This document shows, one piece after another, positions 1-12,346 of a stretch of DNA of 64,000 nt. The number at the start of each line of letters is the position of its first letter. The stretch's first letter is position 1. The stretch comes from Galeruca laticollis (taxonomy: Eukaryota > Arthropoda > Insecta > Coleoptera > Chrysomelidae). The position numbers and the translations under genes are program-made. Below the pieces are notes generated by a model that saw nothing but the letters and a program-made list of their open reading frames with translations, had not been told where the DNA came from and did no database searches. The stretch lies in the NCBI GenBank assembly GCA_963921935.1, contig OY998176.1, positions 172,728,445 to 172,792,444 on the forward strand. The letters run 5' to 3'.

Positions 1-3000
1 GATACACACACGTTACGATTTTTCCTGTCTCAACCTGGTTTTTTCTAAAGAATTAAGATGTGCCTACTTGTTTCAGAAGGTACAGTATTGATTTATTTTA
101 AACGAAATACGGTGACAGAAAAAACCTTGCAAATATTCTCGTAATAACTAGTCCGTGACTCTAAGTTGACGAAAAACTATTGTTATTAAATATTATGAAA
201 TATAAAATGAATCAATGGACGGAATTTAGAAAGATATCTAGCGCTCGGGCTTCTAAATACAGCTTTCACAACTCATTTCTTAATTAAAGAAATCATGTCT
301 AGAACTTAGGCTCTAAAAACAGATTTCTGAACACAGTGACCTATTTCCCATTTCTCGGAAGATTCCAAGATCTATCTAGTACTCAAGGAATCTTATTCTT
401 ATTCCCTACTTGTTTGAAACAAACTTTCGCGGATGTGACCGATCATCATCTATTTAGAAGTCAGGCTCTAGAAATGGACCCTTTTGGCACCTTCACGTTC
501 CTATACATAAACTTTCGGTAAGTAAATTCAAACAAATTACTGTGTTTACAATTCCTATATTTGCAAAAGTAGTTTCAAAAGGTGAGTTTTATGGTTCGGT
601 GATTCTAGTCAGGTATATCGGCTTACAACTACACTACGAAGCCTTAAGTTTCACTTTTCAATTATTAATCTCCGCCGTGAGGTTAGTCAGTTTCTTATAC
701 AGCGAAGTATAATTCCGGTTTGGTGGTGGAATAGTCACCACCATTATCTGTCAGTGGACTTTCGAATATTCTGGTGAGTGGAGATTCTCCGGAGGAGGTA
801 GTTGATTTTCGAAGGGCAGCTGTCGAGGCGCTGTAGGAAATCCACTAATTTTGATTATGGTAATTAATCATCGGGATTTAAAACGGGGCCAGGTCTTTCT
901 ACAGGTGAGTGTTTATTTGTTTACTATGGATATTTTGATCGAACGGACTCAGGCTTCAGAGTTTTACTAGTGGAATAGGTGGACAGTTTTACAAAATGAT
1001 GTCGACCCAATAATCTTTATAATGTTCAAAACCGTGATTATAGTACACCGATATATTCTTAGAAATTCCCTTACTCTCTTTCCTATTTTTTCTCCCTTAC
1101 GTTATATGTATTTCCCTGGTGAAATTTGTTGATTCATGTTTTTCATAACTTTCATAAGTTCTACATAAATAAATGTGGAAATATGTCTGTCACAATTTCA
1201 ACAGAGTAATATGTTACTATTACCTTCACAATTATAATTATTTTTATTTAATTTATTTTAGCGGTTTTCGTAGTACTTCCGTCTTACATCCGTAGGCTTT
1301 TATAGCATCGCTTTTTATGCTTTTGATGTTTCTATGGTTTTTTGGTACCTCAATTACATTCCGATGGAGTTGCGAGGACAACAATAATCCATTATCATTC
1401 TTGGGAGTTTAGATATTGTTCCCCTCTGTGGATCAATAAGAAGCTGAGTACCTTTATTTTTTTTGTGGACTTGATGTTTCAACTCTGCAGTTTGTATCAA
1501 TCGAAGTTTTCATTCAACAAGTTTTAGTAGAATCAATTCAATAAATTTGCATCACTCAGTTTTTATGATGACCATCTTGGTTTTTGTGACAAACCTACTA
1601 TAATTTAATTTAAGTAAATAGTACTTGTACTAACCAATACTAATTTTAATTACTTATATTTATTCTGATTAAAATCTGTTTATTATCATCACATTGTAAA
1701 TCAAGATTAGTGCATTGTAATACAATTTTTATAGTAACTTGTTTCTTTTCTTAACTTCGTAGATCACTGATATTATACACACTGTTAAAACTAAATCAAT
1801 TATTTACACAGTGAATGCCTAGGCATGGACAGTCTATCTTTATGATATTGTTTCTAGGTTCAACTAAACAAATAAAAAACCTGGTGGCGCTCAACTCATA
1901 TCTTATCTTTGTTTGAAAACAAATTATTTGCTACTGTTTTGTGTCTAGGTTCGGCGATACTCAAACCTAAAGTTAAAACTTGTTAATTTCTATAACGAAT
2001 GAGTTTTATGGTAATCAACCGATGAGCTAGGGAATATATCAACATCTTTACAATCAAATTGTTAGTCTGTAGCATATTTTGGCTGACCAAATTTGGAAGT
2101 GATGGTAACAACTACTGATTTTAAAAAAGTCATCCCATTTCCAAGTGAGCTCAAATTCAAACATACTCCCACAACTGACACAAAATTACAGTTTACAGCT
2201 TCTTACTATATAAAAAAATATTACTGTACCTTATTAGTTGGTCAATTGATAAACCTATTTGGGTTTTAAAATTTATTGACCGAAATGTTCATCTTAATTT
2301 TGTTCATTAGAATGAAAACTTTACATTAATTTATCTCAAAACTATACTGTTTTCAGTTATATTAGTAGTCCATTGAGAGTAAATGAATGCTTGTGACTAA
2401 AATAACAAAAAAGCTTTGTACAATATAACTATTTTATTGCATCCTATCTTACTGTGTAGTTATCTTTCAAAGTTGAATTTAAAATATTCATTGCTCTTTT
2501 CTACAACCTAGGAATGTCAATTTTCTTCAATTTTATTTTATTTTTCATAATAGCATTTTACCAAAAATAATGATAGGAGAAATTTTATCCAAACCAATAG
2601 ATAATTTAGTCATTTCGTTAAATGGTATTGAGTCAAAGAAGTGAGAAATTCTTATTAGTTAAATGATAAATTATTCTATACCTATATTATTTACAGTTTT
2701 CATTTAAAGAATAATAATATGAAAAGTGTATACCTTAAAAGGCTTATTTAGGGTTATTTTCTTGTCTACCTTCATGACTGTTTGTCAATTAGTTCCTGTC
2801 AGCTATCTACTTACTTAAAAAATTTACATCTACGTATAAAATTAGGATAGCTCTACATCGCCATATCTCTAAAATAATTAAAATCCATAATCACAGATCA
2901 CCTGGTTTGTGCATATCAATAACTAGTATTGTACATACATAACCAAGGAGGTTAGATACTAGAATATTAGATAGATATTCAAGAATCTCCTTGTATTCTA

Positions 3001-3391
3001 GATCTACATCATCATAGAGAATTTGTCTATTTACATCATATCTACTTAACCACATAACTGAACATTTCATTAGAAAATCGATTATCTCGGCTGCATAAAA
3101 CAAATTGATGTATCGCATTCGAATAATATCTCGTATTCCCTTATGAAATTACGTTGGTCGAAATCCAGCCAATGGCAGCGCGGCATTTAGCTCCTGGTTT
3201 CGAAAGAATGTGAAGTTTTAAAAAATGCGTCCGGGTTGACCATTTTTCTGTCTACAAACTAAGAAGACATTTTCAGGTAATGTTTGGCAAACATTTGCAA
3301 TCGACGGCTTCCACAAACTCATATCTTCTAATCAGACCGTTATTTAATTTATTTATTTGATCTTCCATATATTTTTTTTTCTATCTGAGCT
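1..3391. other. AT-rich stretch without a recognisable gene
   Basis: I see only short open frames (up to 75 codons) with no recognisable motifs, compositional change or splice pattern. The part around 700-900 is less AT-rich and could be an old element remnant, but I could not name it. Confidence 0.5.
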
Positions 3392-3461
3392 TTTCGATAT
3401 ACCTTTTTAGGTTAGGTTTCGATATACCTTTTTAGGTTAGGTTTCGATATACCTTTTTAGG
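3392..3461. repeat. 25-bp tandem repeat, about 2.8 copies
   Basis: The unit TTTCGATATACCTTTTTAGG plus TTAGG starts at 3392, 3417 and 3442, with essentially perfect copies. Each full unit contains two adjacent TTAGG pentamers, the insect telomere motif, but the array is far too short and interspersed to be telomeric. Confidence 0.85.
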
Positions 3462-3936
3462 AAATGATCCATTTTTAATTTTAATGTATGTATCTATCTG
3501 AAACATTTTTTAGTAACTCTACAAATTGATAAATATTTGGGAGTCCACATTTCTTGGAATGTCTTAGGGGCGCAATTCGTATACGACCCTTACATTAACC
3601 CGGATTAAAATTTGGTCGCGGGACGCAACTCGTATGCAACCTGGCCAACGGATTATTAGGGGTTCAAATTCCAAGAGAAGAGGCAATTGATATATAGAAC
3701 AAATTCGGGTGGCGTTCATCATCAATAGCATTACCAATAATAAATGATCCAGATATCACATCTGAGAATACCTACATGAAACATTTATCGACCATCAAGG
3801 GTGATGTTGAATTTTCAACACCATATAACTCTGTAACTGGGTATTATCGCTCTGTATAACACGTTGCATGTTACAATAAAGCCATGTCTCTATATATTAT
3901 AATAAATTATTTGTATTTCTTTAACCTTGTATATAC
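3462..3936. other. No gene seen between the 25-bp repeat and the first Penelope element
   Basis: AT-rich sequence without an open frame of note. Confidence 0.4.
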
Positions 3937-4001
3937 ATTTTTTTCATTTTTCTTGGGCATTAGGTTGATCGTAAATTCCGTATAAATTTATATTTTCATT
4001 T

Positions 4002-4034
4002 AACGTTTCGCTCTTTAATTTGGAGCATTTTCAA
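4002..4034 (-). other. Hammerhead-ribozyme-like motif (degenerate) in Penelope 3' region
   Basis: On the minus strand TTGAAAAT is followed by a GCTC...GAGC stem and then GAAACGTT. This has the hammerhead order: box, stem II, GAAA. The box differs from CUGANGA at C3 (T) and G8 (A), so self-cleavage is doubtful. Hammerhead motifs are known in Penelope-like elements. The matching site in copy R is 6772-6804, with one stem arm decayed. Confidence 0.35.
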
Positions 4035-4183
4035 AAAATTTTACATTGATGATGTTAAGCAATAAATTGAAAACGATTGAACGATTAAAATTAAATGTAC
4101 ACACAGAGACGACAAAAACTAGCAACTAATAAAATAATTCCAAAAATAATAAAATAGAAAGTACCTGCCTTAGGAAGAACGCT

Positions 4184-4561
4184 TTACAATATACAAGGGA
4201 CATTCAAGAAGTTGATGTTATTATTATAATATATTTGGCTTAGCTTTTTGATATCTTGTTTATCGTTTACTGCATTGTTCTCTTTTTTTATATGTATCAT
4301 TTCTTTCATTGTTAGTTTTTTGTAATTGGAATCTTGGTTTATTATTTTAGTATTATTAAAAGCAAATTTATGTTTTTCATTTTTCTCATGTTTATGAAGC
4401 GCAGTGGAGGCGTTTTTTGTATATTTATGGCCATTAATTCTATTTTGCAGATGTTGGGTTGTCATACCTATATATTTTTTGGGCCTGTATAAACATGGTA
4501 TAGAATATATAAGGTTAGATTTTTTTGAAGCATTTATTTGACTTTTTAGTTTGGAGAACAA
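4184..4561 (-). pseudogene. GIY-YIG endonuclease domain of Penelope element (copy L)
   Basis: The 125-codon frame starts with KSNLIYSIPCLYRPKKYIGM, the GIY...YIG pair of a single-strand-nicking endonuclease, followed by the helix with N-R-I-N-G-H, where the catalytic Arg is expected. In Penelope elements this C-terminal domain makes the nick that primes reverse transcription. The frame is intact to its stop but is separated by a frame break from the RT upstream. Confidence 0.8.
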
Positions 4562-4601
4562 TGGTGATAGAGTATTTTGTGCCCTATGACAAACTTTTAT
4601 G

Positions 4602-5545
4602 TTATGTTTGGATATTATATAGTTCTTCTGAGAGTTGATTTGTGTATGGCATTGCGATGTATGTAAGAGTTGCTAGTGTATTGATTTGTGTGGATTGGGT
4701 TTGACTATTGTAAAATGTTTGTGTGCGTTGTTTAATAATTCTGTCAATATGTTTGGATGCATAGTGAGTGTTTTGTAATATTGTTTTTGGTTGATACAAA
4801 ATTACTGGACACTATTCAGGTGATGTAGGTGTGATGGCTCTATCTACTAATCCTATGATGACGCCCATTTTTTGGGAATTAGGATGGTTGGAGTGGACAT
4901 TCAATTAGCGACCTGATGTTGTTTCTTTAATAAAATGTTTTGTTGTAATTTTATTTTCTCTTGTTTTAAAAGTGTCATGTCCAGAACATTTATGGTGTTG
5001 TTTTGTTCTGTTTCTATTGTGAATTGAAGATTTGGGTAAAAATCATTGTGAGCAGTCAATATATGATTCATTTGATTGGATGGAACGGCAGCTAAGCAAT
5101 CATCAACGTATCTTTTAAAAAACAATATATTGAAATTTATTTGAGTAAGCACATTTTCTTCCAGGTATTCCATTACATTTTGTGCGAGGGTTGATGAAAT
5201 TCATGAACCCATAGTGCACCCATTAGGTTGTACAAAAAAATATTCTTTATTTTGAAAAAAATTATTGTTTTGGATTAGCATTATTCCTTCTATGAATTCT
5301 TCATATGTGAGAGTTGTGTGTTCTTTTAATAATCTCCATTTATGTTTTAATATATGGGTTATAGTTCGTTTGGAATGTTGGTATACTTTGAGACTACGTC
5401 TAGAGAAATGCTATAATTGTTTGGTATTTCAACAGTGTCTAAAAAATGTTTAAGTGTAAAGGAATCTTTTATATAGAATTCATTCTTGTTGATTATTTGT
5501 GAGAGACAGTGATAAATATTAGGACAGTTTGTAAAAGGGGGATTG
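4602..5545 (-). pseudogene. Penelope-like reverse transcriptase, broken (copy L)
   Basis: Read on the minus strand, the remnant begins with an N-terminal palm segment (SISLDVVSKYTNIP, motif A with its aspartate), continues through the NGCTMG motif B near 5200-5225 and the KRYVDDCLA catalytic box near 5100-5125, and ends in a linker toward the endonuclease. The motif A segment and the YVDD segment lie in different frames and the fingers are missing upstream, so this is a truncated, frameshifted remnant. The family is Penelope-like rather than LINE because the same frame set runs into a GIY-YIG domain. Confidence 0.8.
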
Positions 5546-6600
5546 GAATCCAAAACAATAATTTTTTTCAGTATAAAAAAGATTCCGTTGAACAACTTAA
5601 TGGGTGCACTATGGGTATACCAATTTCATCAACCTTCGCACAAATTGTAATGGAATACTTGGAAGAAAATATGCTTAGTCAAATAAATTTCAATATATGG
5701 TTTTTTAAAAGATACGTTGGTGATTGCTTAGCTGCCGTTCCATCCAATCAAATAAATCATATATTGCCTGTTTTTAATAATTTTCATCCAAAGCTTCAAT
5801 TCACAATAGAAACAGAACAAAACAACACCATAAAATTTCTGGACAAGACACAAGAGGAAATAAAATTACAACAAAACATTTTATTAAAGAAACATCATCA
5901 GGTCGCCACTTGAATTACCAATCCCATCATCCTAATTCCCAAAAAAACCGCGTAATCATAGGATTAGTAGATAGAGCCATCACACTTACATCACCTGAAT
6001 ATTGTCCAGAACTTTTATATCAAACAAAAACAATATTACGAAACAATCACTATCCTTCAAACATATTGACAGAAATATTAAACAACGCACACATAAATTT
6101 TACTATACTCAAATCCAATCAACACAAATCAATACATTAGCCCCTCTTACATACATCGCAATGCCATACACGAATCAACTCTCAGAAAAACTAAACTATA
6201 TATTATATAAACATAACATGAAAGTTTGTAATAGGGCACAAAATACTATATCACCATTGTTCTCCAAATTGAGAAATCAAATAAATGCTTAAAAAAAATC
6301 TTACGTCATATATTCTATACCATGTTTAGACTGTCCTAAGAAATTTATAGGTATGACAACCCAACATCTTGAAAATAGACTTAATGGCCATATGCGCTTC
6401 ATAAACATGAGAAAAATGAAAAACATAAATTTGACTTTAATAATACTAAAATAATAAAACAAGATTCCAATTACGAAAAACTACCAATAAAAGAAATGAT
6501 ACCTATAAAAAAAGAGAACAATGCAGTCAACGATAAACAAGCTATCAGAAATCTAAGCCAGATATATTATAATTTATTATAATAATAACATCCACTTCTC
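5546..6600 (+). pseudogene. Penelope-like RT and GIY-YIG remnant (copy R)
   Basis: The frames at 5509-5913, 5910-6140 and 6002-6292 together cover the RT C-terminal half. The catalytic box reads YVGD instead of YVDD, a loss of a catalytic aspartate. In the endonuclease, the stretch after NGH lacks about 35 nucleotides present in copy L, and a stop follows shortly after the GIY strand, so both enzymatic domains are dead. Confidence 0.8.
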
Positions 6601-6869
6601 GAATGTCCCTTGTATATTGTTAAGCGTTGTTTCTAAGGCAGGTACTTTCGATTTAATTTTTTTTGAAATTATTTTATTAGTTACCAGTTTTGGTCGTCTC
6701 TTTGTGTACATTTGATTTTAATCGTTCAATCGTTTTCAATTTATTTTTTAACAACAACAATGTAAAAGTTTTTGAAAATGCTCCGAATTAAGAACCGAAA
6801 CGTTAAATAAAAATATATATTGATACAGAATTCACGATTACCCTAATGCCCAAGAAAAATGAAAAAAAT
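5546..6869 (+). mobile_element. Penelope-like element family 1, copy R (5'-truncated, rightward)
   Basis: The plus strand repeats the family-1 sequence in inverted orientation: RT motif B (NGCTMGIPIS) near 5598, the YVGD box near 5715, linker, a decayed GIY-YIG region (6290-6600) and the 3' untranslated region to 6869. It abuts copy L head to head, so both 3' ends face outward. It starts within the RT palm, slightly downstream of where copy L starts. Confidence 0.85.
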
Positions 6870-8853
6870 TATATTATTATAGATATATTTCCCTTAGGAA
6901 GCATTTATCGTACAGATTATTAGGTACCCACTTTTAACTCTGAACGTTATAATTTAAGCTACATTTTGTCGCAATTCGGGAACAGTTATCTACGTTGCTG
7001 ATATTTATTGCATTATCCTCTGAGCGAGATCCACCTTGTCTATTATATACAGGATATTCATATTTCTCATCGTTCTTTAACGGCATGTCAACGGGAAACT
7101 CCGCTAACGGAGTTACGTCCTTGAGGATATCGTATCCTAGCCGCACAGTTGCTATTTCTCACAGATATATATTAGTTTGTAAGACTTATTTACTTCAAAT
7201 TACAATATATAATAATTAGTCGCACACTTGTTTCTTTTTCACATTGTCCACTATAGTAACAGTAATATTAAAATAATTAAGATCATTTCCATTTCACTAA
7301 GACCAGAAAACCCAATTTTATGGTGTCCAAAACTGTGAAAATCTGTTCAGCAAAATCAGAGTAATTCGTGTTTGTAATTGATACGCTTCTTAAGATATCT
7401 TAGGATAGGATGAGGAATCGACATGCTATCTCCGCCATATTGAAGACCAATAATACCTTTCCAAATAATAAATGCGTAAAAAAATTTCAACATTATTATT
7501 TATTATTATTATTAATAACATTGCACAATCATTTAAAAAAATCCGTCTGCTCACACATACATAACTAACACATATCTATAACAAATACATATTAATAAAA
7601 TATCATTGTCAGATACAAAAATTGTTCAAAAATTTAGCTCCATTCTAGCGAGGTACGCATCTGATAAAATTATTTAAGTGGATTATTAAATGCATGGTGC
7701 GTGTATGCTCTCCAAGGGTTGAAAGATATTTAACAGGAAATATACTGGTCTCAGAAGGAACGAAATTCTACCTATTGTTTCCATTTAGAAAGATTAAAGT
7801 GATTATTCCTTTTTGTTCCGTTCTTCCTCCCGTCCTTCAAAAACTGAAAGCAGCTGTAGAATAAATAGATTTTCCTGAAAGACTTATTGTGTCGACTTTT
7901 ATGAGGAACAACCTAATCAATTCATCCCAGTGACCAGGAATTTCATTTAATTGCAACATAACCAGCATAACAAAATATTAGAATCTCATTTATCAGTAGA
8001 TAATCTCTTATCTATTGTAAGAATTGTATATTATGAAAGTTTATTATTTTGATTCGATTATAGTTATATTTTTGTATAATTTTGAAGCAGTTTACCTTGT
8101 TACTTACATTTTTTTAGGTTAATCTGATAATAACAATAGGTATTTTGTGAATGTAAGTAAATCCTAATATTACCAAAATCACATCCAAATTTCGAATTCC
8201 CTTCTGCAATAGCAAATATGAACATAAATTAAATTTTCAAATATTTAACCAAAGGTTTCAACAATTCTTGGATGAATTCTGTTAGAAGTGAGAAACTGAT
8301 TCATGTTTCGATATTCTTTGATGCTGCGAATCAAGATATCTCACATTATTATTAATGAATATGCTACTTTTTAACCAACACCTGAAGTATTTGAAATATA
8401 AGATATTATACCTTCTTATTGAGAACGAGAACGGTTTGTTGTAAAAAATTGTATGTGTGAAAGACCCAAATTCAGACACCTTTAGGAATCCACGTTACAT
8501 ATTTTGTGAAGTAATTAACATTCATTTAATGACATTGAACAGTTTTAATATTCTTAAATTAATAATAATTTGTAAGGAGATCTGAACAGTTATTTTTCCC
8601 GAAACTTTGTATATAATTACGTAATAATTATTTTTTTGTAACCATGGCAATAACACCTAATCCCGACAACATAAATAAAGTTTGTTCCAATATCAGACAC
8701 GTCAGTGAACCTTATTCTGACAGTGACCCCAAATCGGATATTTGGGTAACATTATTCCGACAGAAAATATAAATAGTCAATTAACCTTCAGAATTCAAAC
8801 GTTTATTATAAAAATAGAGAAGAACGTTCTACATCATTACACATTATGTGTTT
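6870..8853. other. No gene seen; short TTA-rich microsatellite near 7490-7525
   Basis: Only short frames without recognisable motifs. A (TTA)n-like run lies at about 7490-7525. At 8463-8482 there is a match (GACCCAAATTCAGACAC) to an inverted sequence at 12044-12063 (GTGTCTGAGTTTGGATC), which may be an old pair of transposon ends around the pogo remnant. Confidence 0.4.
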
Positions 8854-9058
8854 CTAACAGAAAAAAAACCTCTTTCATTTATTTCCATTGGAGGCTTGAC
8901 GACTTCATAAGGATGGTACCAAATTTCACCTTTAGTACTTGGCCATTTCCACCATCCACCAGCTTTAGCCATTGCATTAGCTAAAATTGTTTCCTTGTTT
9001 TTATCCGTAATTAGTGCTGGGTAATAGTCGCCAAAATAACTGACAATTACGAAATCAC
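8854..9058 (-). pseudogene. C-terminal piece of a pogo-type transposase
   Basis: The minus strand reads DFVIVSYFGDYYPALIT, then a WWKWPSTKGEIWYHP block and an ending in RGFFSVRN before a stop. This layout (D-F-V-V-x-Y...Y-P, W-x-W-P, x-W-Y, PPxxxNxRGxF) is what I know from the C-terminal tail of some pogo/jerky-like insect transposases. It lies just beyond the terminal-repeat-like sequence at 9071, so either it belongs to a second older pogo copy or the 9071 sequence inserted into this gene. I cannot decide which. Confidence 0.55.
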
Positions 9059-9070
9059 CAATTTTTTTTT

Positions 9071-9165
9071 AGTGTTTTAATTGAAAGTCACGGTTTCTAG
9101 TTAATTCCACAATATAATAAAACTTATTGAAAATACTAAAAAATTGACAATTCTTTCGATAAATC
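9071..9165 (-). repeat. pogo terminal region shared with MITE
   Basis: TAGTGTTTT, CTAGTTAATTCCA and ATTGACAATT..TTTCGATAAATC follow one another in the same order and spacing as in each arm of the MITE at 52265-52461. TA at the tip is the target dinucleotide used by pogo/Tc1 elements. Confidence 0.65.
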
Positions 9166-9990
9166 AATATCATCGTCAGAATGACAGAAGTTACATTTCA
9201 TTTTGTCATAAAATGAGATTTCTGCTTCTCCATCACCTGATAAATAATTCTTGTATAGTAAAATTAAGTTAATTACTTTAGTAAAGTCTCTTCTTACCTT
9301 CATGTTCAATTTTACCATTTTCCGTTTCATCGTAATCTTGAAATGAGACTTCTTCACTTTCTGATATCTCTTCTTCTTTTTAGTTTTTTTGTTTATCTTG
9401 CCGAATATGTTATTTTCTAGGTATTCTCACTTTCCCTTCACGCAACCTCTTGTTCTCTTCTCTTTTTCTCTTTCTTCAAAAAATATTGTTTCCAAGCATC
9501 AGAGGTGCCTACAGAAGGAACTAACCTAACCCGACTATTCCTTGAGTTTATCTTTTTTGTTGGTACAGGCCAGAATAAACATTTTTCAAACGGAGATGGT
9601 ATAACCACTCCTGGCAATATTTGAGAATGTTTCGTATTACTGCAAATATTCCCACTTCCATCTTTATTGACTTCAATGTTTTCTATTACTTCTCCTATAC
9701 TCCTTCCTAACACATTGGTTTTTCGTATTTCGTCAATTTCTTCCTCGAGTTTTTCATCGCTTTCTTTCTCGTCATTTTCTATTTCCACTATTTCGTCAAT
9801 GCTTTTTTTTCTAATATAGTTTCTTTGTCAGCGTTCTCCGTATGACTAACCATGAGTTCTACTTAACTTGTTTCGGGATTTTCCAATGTGTTTTCTATAT
9901 CTTCAGGTAATGATTCATCAGCTTAAAATACAACCAAATTTTCCCATCCATCTTCCAGAATTAGGCCTTCTTCTACATCTATTGTAATAT
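9136..9990 (-). pseudogene. pogo transposase C-terminal region with a 61-bp intron
   Basis: Downstream of the DDE domain the minus strand encodes an acidic linker, the block IPSPFEKCLFWPVP typical of pogo-like C-termini, a Lys/Glu-rich stretch (EKKRREQE), and a last segment with CNFCHSDDDID. Between 9298 and 9236 a canonical GTAAGA...TTATCAG intron (9237-9297, 61 bp) restores a frame across the break: reading ENGKIEHE then GDGEAEISFYD. Stops and a frame change near 9360-9440 and 9920-9990 indicate decay. The final stop (9136-9138) lies within the terminal-repeat region. Confidence 0.6.
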
Positions 9991-10000
9991 TTGGAGTATT

Positions 10001-11370
10001 TTATTTGTTCTGAAATAACCCCAAGTTCTCGTACATTTTGTACCAGATTTTATACAAACTTTTATCTTTAATTTCACCTGTCCAGTTTGCACCCTTCAGT
10101 TCATAGCATTTATTGAAAAAATCTGGCTGAAAATATGCATCTACTGCTTCATTTATTTTGTTTAACTCATTGTTATCTTCGTTGAGAAGTTTGTGGTAGT
10201 CGATATTATTAGCATCAAAAGGGAAAAGACCACATGCCTTGAAGGCGTTTTTGAGAATATTTTCTAAATTTGAGATTGATTTCACAGCATTTTGAAGAAC
10301 TTGAGCAAAGGTGTCTTTGCCTAAATGTTTATAATTATTTTGTGTTTTGAAATTTTCAACTTCACTTTTCCATTTCATTTTTAAAGATTTGAACAAGCCC
10401 ACGTCCAGAGGCTGCATAATATGTTGTGTGGAATGTGGTAGCAAGCTTATTACGACTATTCGTTTTTCTCTGCAAAACTCTGTCAAAGGTAAAGTGACAT
10501 GTGATTTGTGCACATCCAAGTATAATACTACTGGAAACTGAATTTTTTCAGATAAAAGCCATGGGTAAAAAATGTTAGTTATGCATTCGATAAAATATTT
10601 TGAGGTCATCAATCCACTGGTTGACTTCCCAATCCCCCTCCAACCTTTAGGCACTTGTGATACTATATGCTTTGGTATCCTTTCGTATGGGTACATCACC
10701 ATGGGTTGAGCTAGTTGACCAGCAGCATTACCAGTTATAAGAACAGTCAGGCACTCTTTGCCATCACCTGATCTATCATGAAGTGACTTACACCCTTTCT
10801 TAGCAAGTGTCTTACGGCCTTTTGGCGATAGAAAGAAAGCAAACTTATCAGTGTTAAATATTCTTTTTGGATCAGAAATATTACTATTAGATTAAACAAA
10901 GTAATCTTCAATTTCTTTATGCCAGTTTCTGATTTCAGTATCAGTTATGGCTGCTCGAGAAGCGCATAAGTTTTGTGCTATTCTTTCACTGATTTCAGGA
11001 TGCCTTTTAATGAATAATTCATACCAGTGACTGCCCGGTCTTCCATGTGTAAAATTCTTAGGACGTTTTAAATTTTTTACGAGAAGACAGACACTGTCAT
11101 GCAATTGATCTTTGGTTACCGGAAAACCCTTGCGCCCCATGTTAATGATCCATTGCACTAATAGGTTTCCTTCCTGAAAGAGCTCCACTACGACATTCTT
11201 CTGGATAAGTGCCTCGAATCTTCCCAATAAGCGTAGTTCTTGGAACGGTATATTGTTTCGATGCAGCTAAAACAAGGCGAGTCACTTTTGATGGCATCTA
11301 AAGCTCGCCTCAAATCATCTCTGCTATATTTGTAGTTTTTTTTCATCAACATCCCGTAAATGAAGCACAT
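10001..11370 (-). pseudogene. pogo-type transposase, N-terminal HTH to DDE domain (broken)
   Basis: Order on the minus strand: a pipsqueak-like HTH split over two frames (YSRDDLRRALDAIKSD, then VLAASKQYTVPRTTLIGKI), the CENP-B HTH (FPVTKDQLHDSVCLLV...GRPGSHWYELFIKRHPEIS), then the DDE_1 catalytic domain. The three acidic residues are visible: D in RIFNTDKFAFFLSPKG, D in VVLYLDVHKSHVT, D in HIMQPLDVGLF. From about 11227 to 10001 the frame is open except for one TAA at 10892-10894. Two frameshifts lie in the HTH around 11200-11300. The enzyme would cut and paste its own element at TA sites. Frame damage is light, so this copy died fairly recently. Confidence 0.85.
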
Positions 11371-12340
11371 AATGCAACAATAAGTAGTTATGAATGATGA
11401 GTATTTCTAAATTTTAGAATAACAGGGGATAACCGTTTACATGAACTGAACATAATTGAGCCAGTTGAAGCACTTAACTCTGTCACTCGTTTCGGAATTT
11501 GGATAAGACCTCTAAAATGAGCTTTTCTATATAAAACGGTATCTACTGAGGTTATTTTATGAGAAAGAAACGGGATAGTATCATATCACTTATATATCAA
11601 ATGCACACAAATCCGACACTCAGTGTCTGATTTACGGAAAATACAAATTTGCTTGTACCTAATCCCGACACCATAAAAATAATAAAATTCTGTAGTTTTA
11701 CTAATAGCAAACCTTGTTAAAATACAAATTTTAAACTTCAATAACCAACTTCTAAGTAGTTCATTTCAATGTGCTCAATTAGTGGTGTCATGTGGTTAAG
11801 AATATAACAGCTAAAATCTGCTTACCTTATTAGAAATACTTTGCAAATGAACACAGCACGTAACTTTCCAGCACCATCAACTTTTCAAGTTATGCATTGA
11901 CCGTTAAAGTGTCGGTAACATAGGAAACTATTCATGACTGGAATAATTTATGTTGAATTTTATCAACAGATGTCCTAACGTATATTTGGGAGTTGTAAAT
12001 TTCTTATTTTAGCTGAATCAACTGAAATATGACTGAATATAGGACAGTGTCTGAGTTTGGATCTTTTACTTAAGTTATTCATTTTAAAATTTTGTAGGCA
12101 AATACAATTGGTCCCACGAAAACCTACTTTTCAATGTTTTATTATTGAAGCGATATGCAATGACAAGCGAAAATATAGGAAACATAAAAAAAAATGAACT
12201 TAATTGACAATATATCCTCTTAATTTGAAACAACGCACTATATTCGTTCCACTATGAGACTAATACGGATATTACAATTTTTAAATTGAATATACTGTTT
12301 CGACTCATACTCTGTGAAATCTACTCTTATAACTTTTCAA
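11371..12340. other. No gene; short palindrome and repeated motif
   Basis: The perfect short palindrome GACACTCAGTGTC lies near 11608-11620. ACCTAATCCCGACACCATAAA near 11658-11677 is a direct match to 8656-8676. These may be old transposon end sequences. No coding sequence is seen. Confidence 0.4.
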
Positions 12341-12346
12341 AATTGA

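Larger units (their letters stand above)
3937..5545 (-). mobile_element. Penelope-like element family 1, copy L (5'-truncated, leftward)
   Basis: The minus strand carries, in order, the fingers/palm of a Penelope-type reverse transcriptase, the YVDD box, a GIY-YIG endonuclease and a 3' untranslated region. The 5' end stops abruptly near 5545, where a second copy of the same family starts on the opposite strand. The outer end near 3937 is an inverted match to 6840-6869 (shared TTCTTGGGCATTAGG against CCTAATGCCCAAGAA). Several frame breaks make it non-functional. It differs clearly in protein sequence from the family at 13.8-22.9 kb. Confidence 0.85.
9071..11370 (-). mobile_element. pogo-type DNA transposon remnant
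   Basis: The minus strand carries a transposase with pipsqueak-type HTH, CENP-B HTH and DDE domains. The left end begins TAGTGTTTTAATTGAAAGTC at 9071 and matches the ends of the palindromic MITE at 52265-52461. I did not find the matching right-hand terminal repeat, so the right boundary is only the start of recognisable coding sequence. Confidence 0.75.

Noticed and set aside
3392..3461. TTAGG-containing repeat as telomeric sequence
   Set aside because: Only two TTAGG per 25-bp unit and fewer than three units; no continuous (TTAGG)n.
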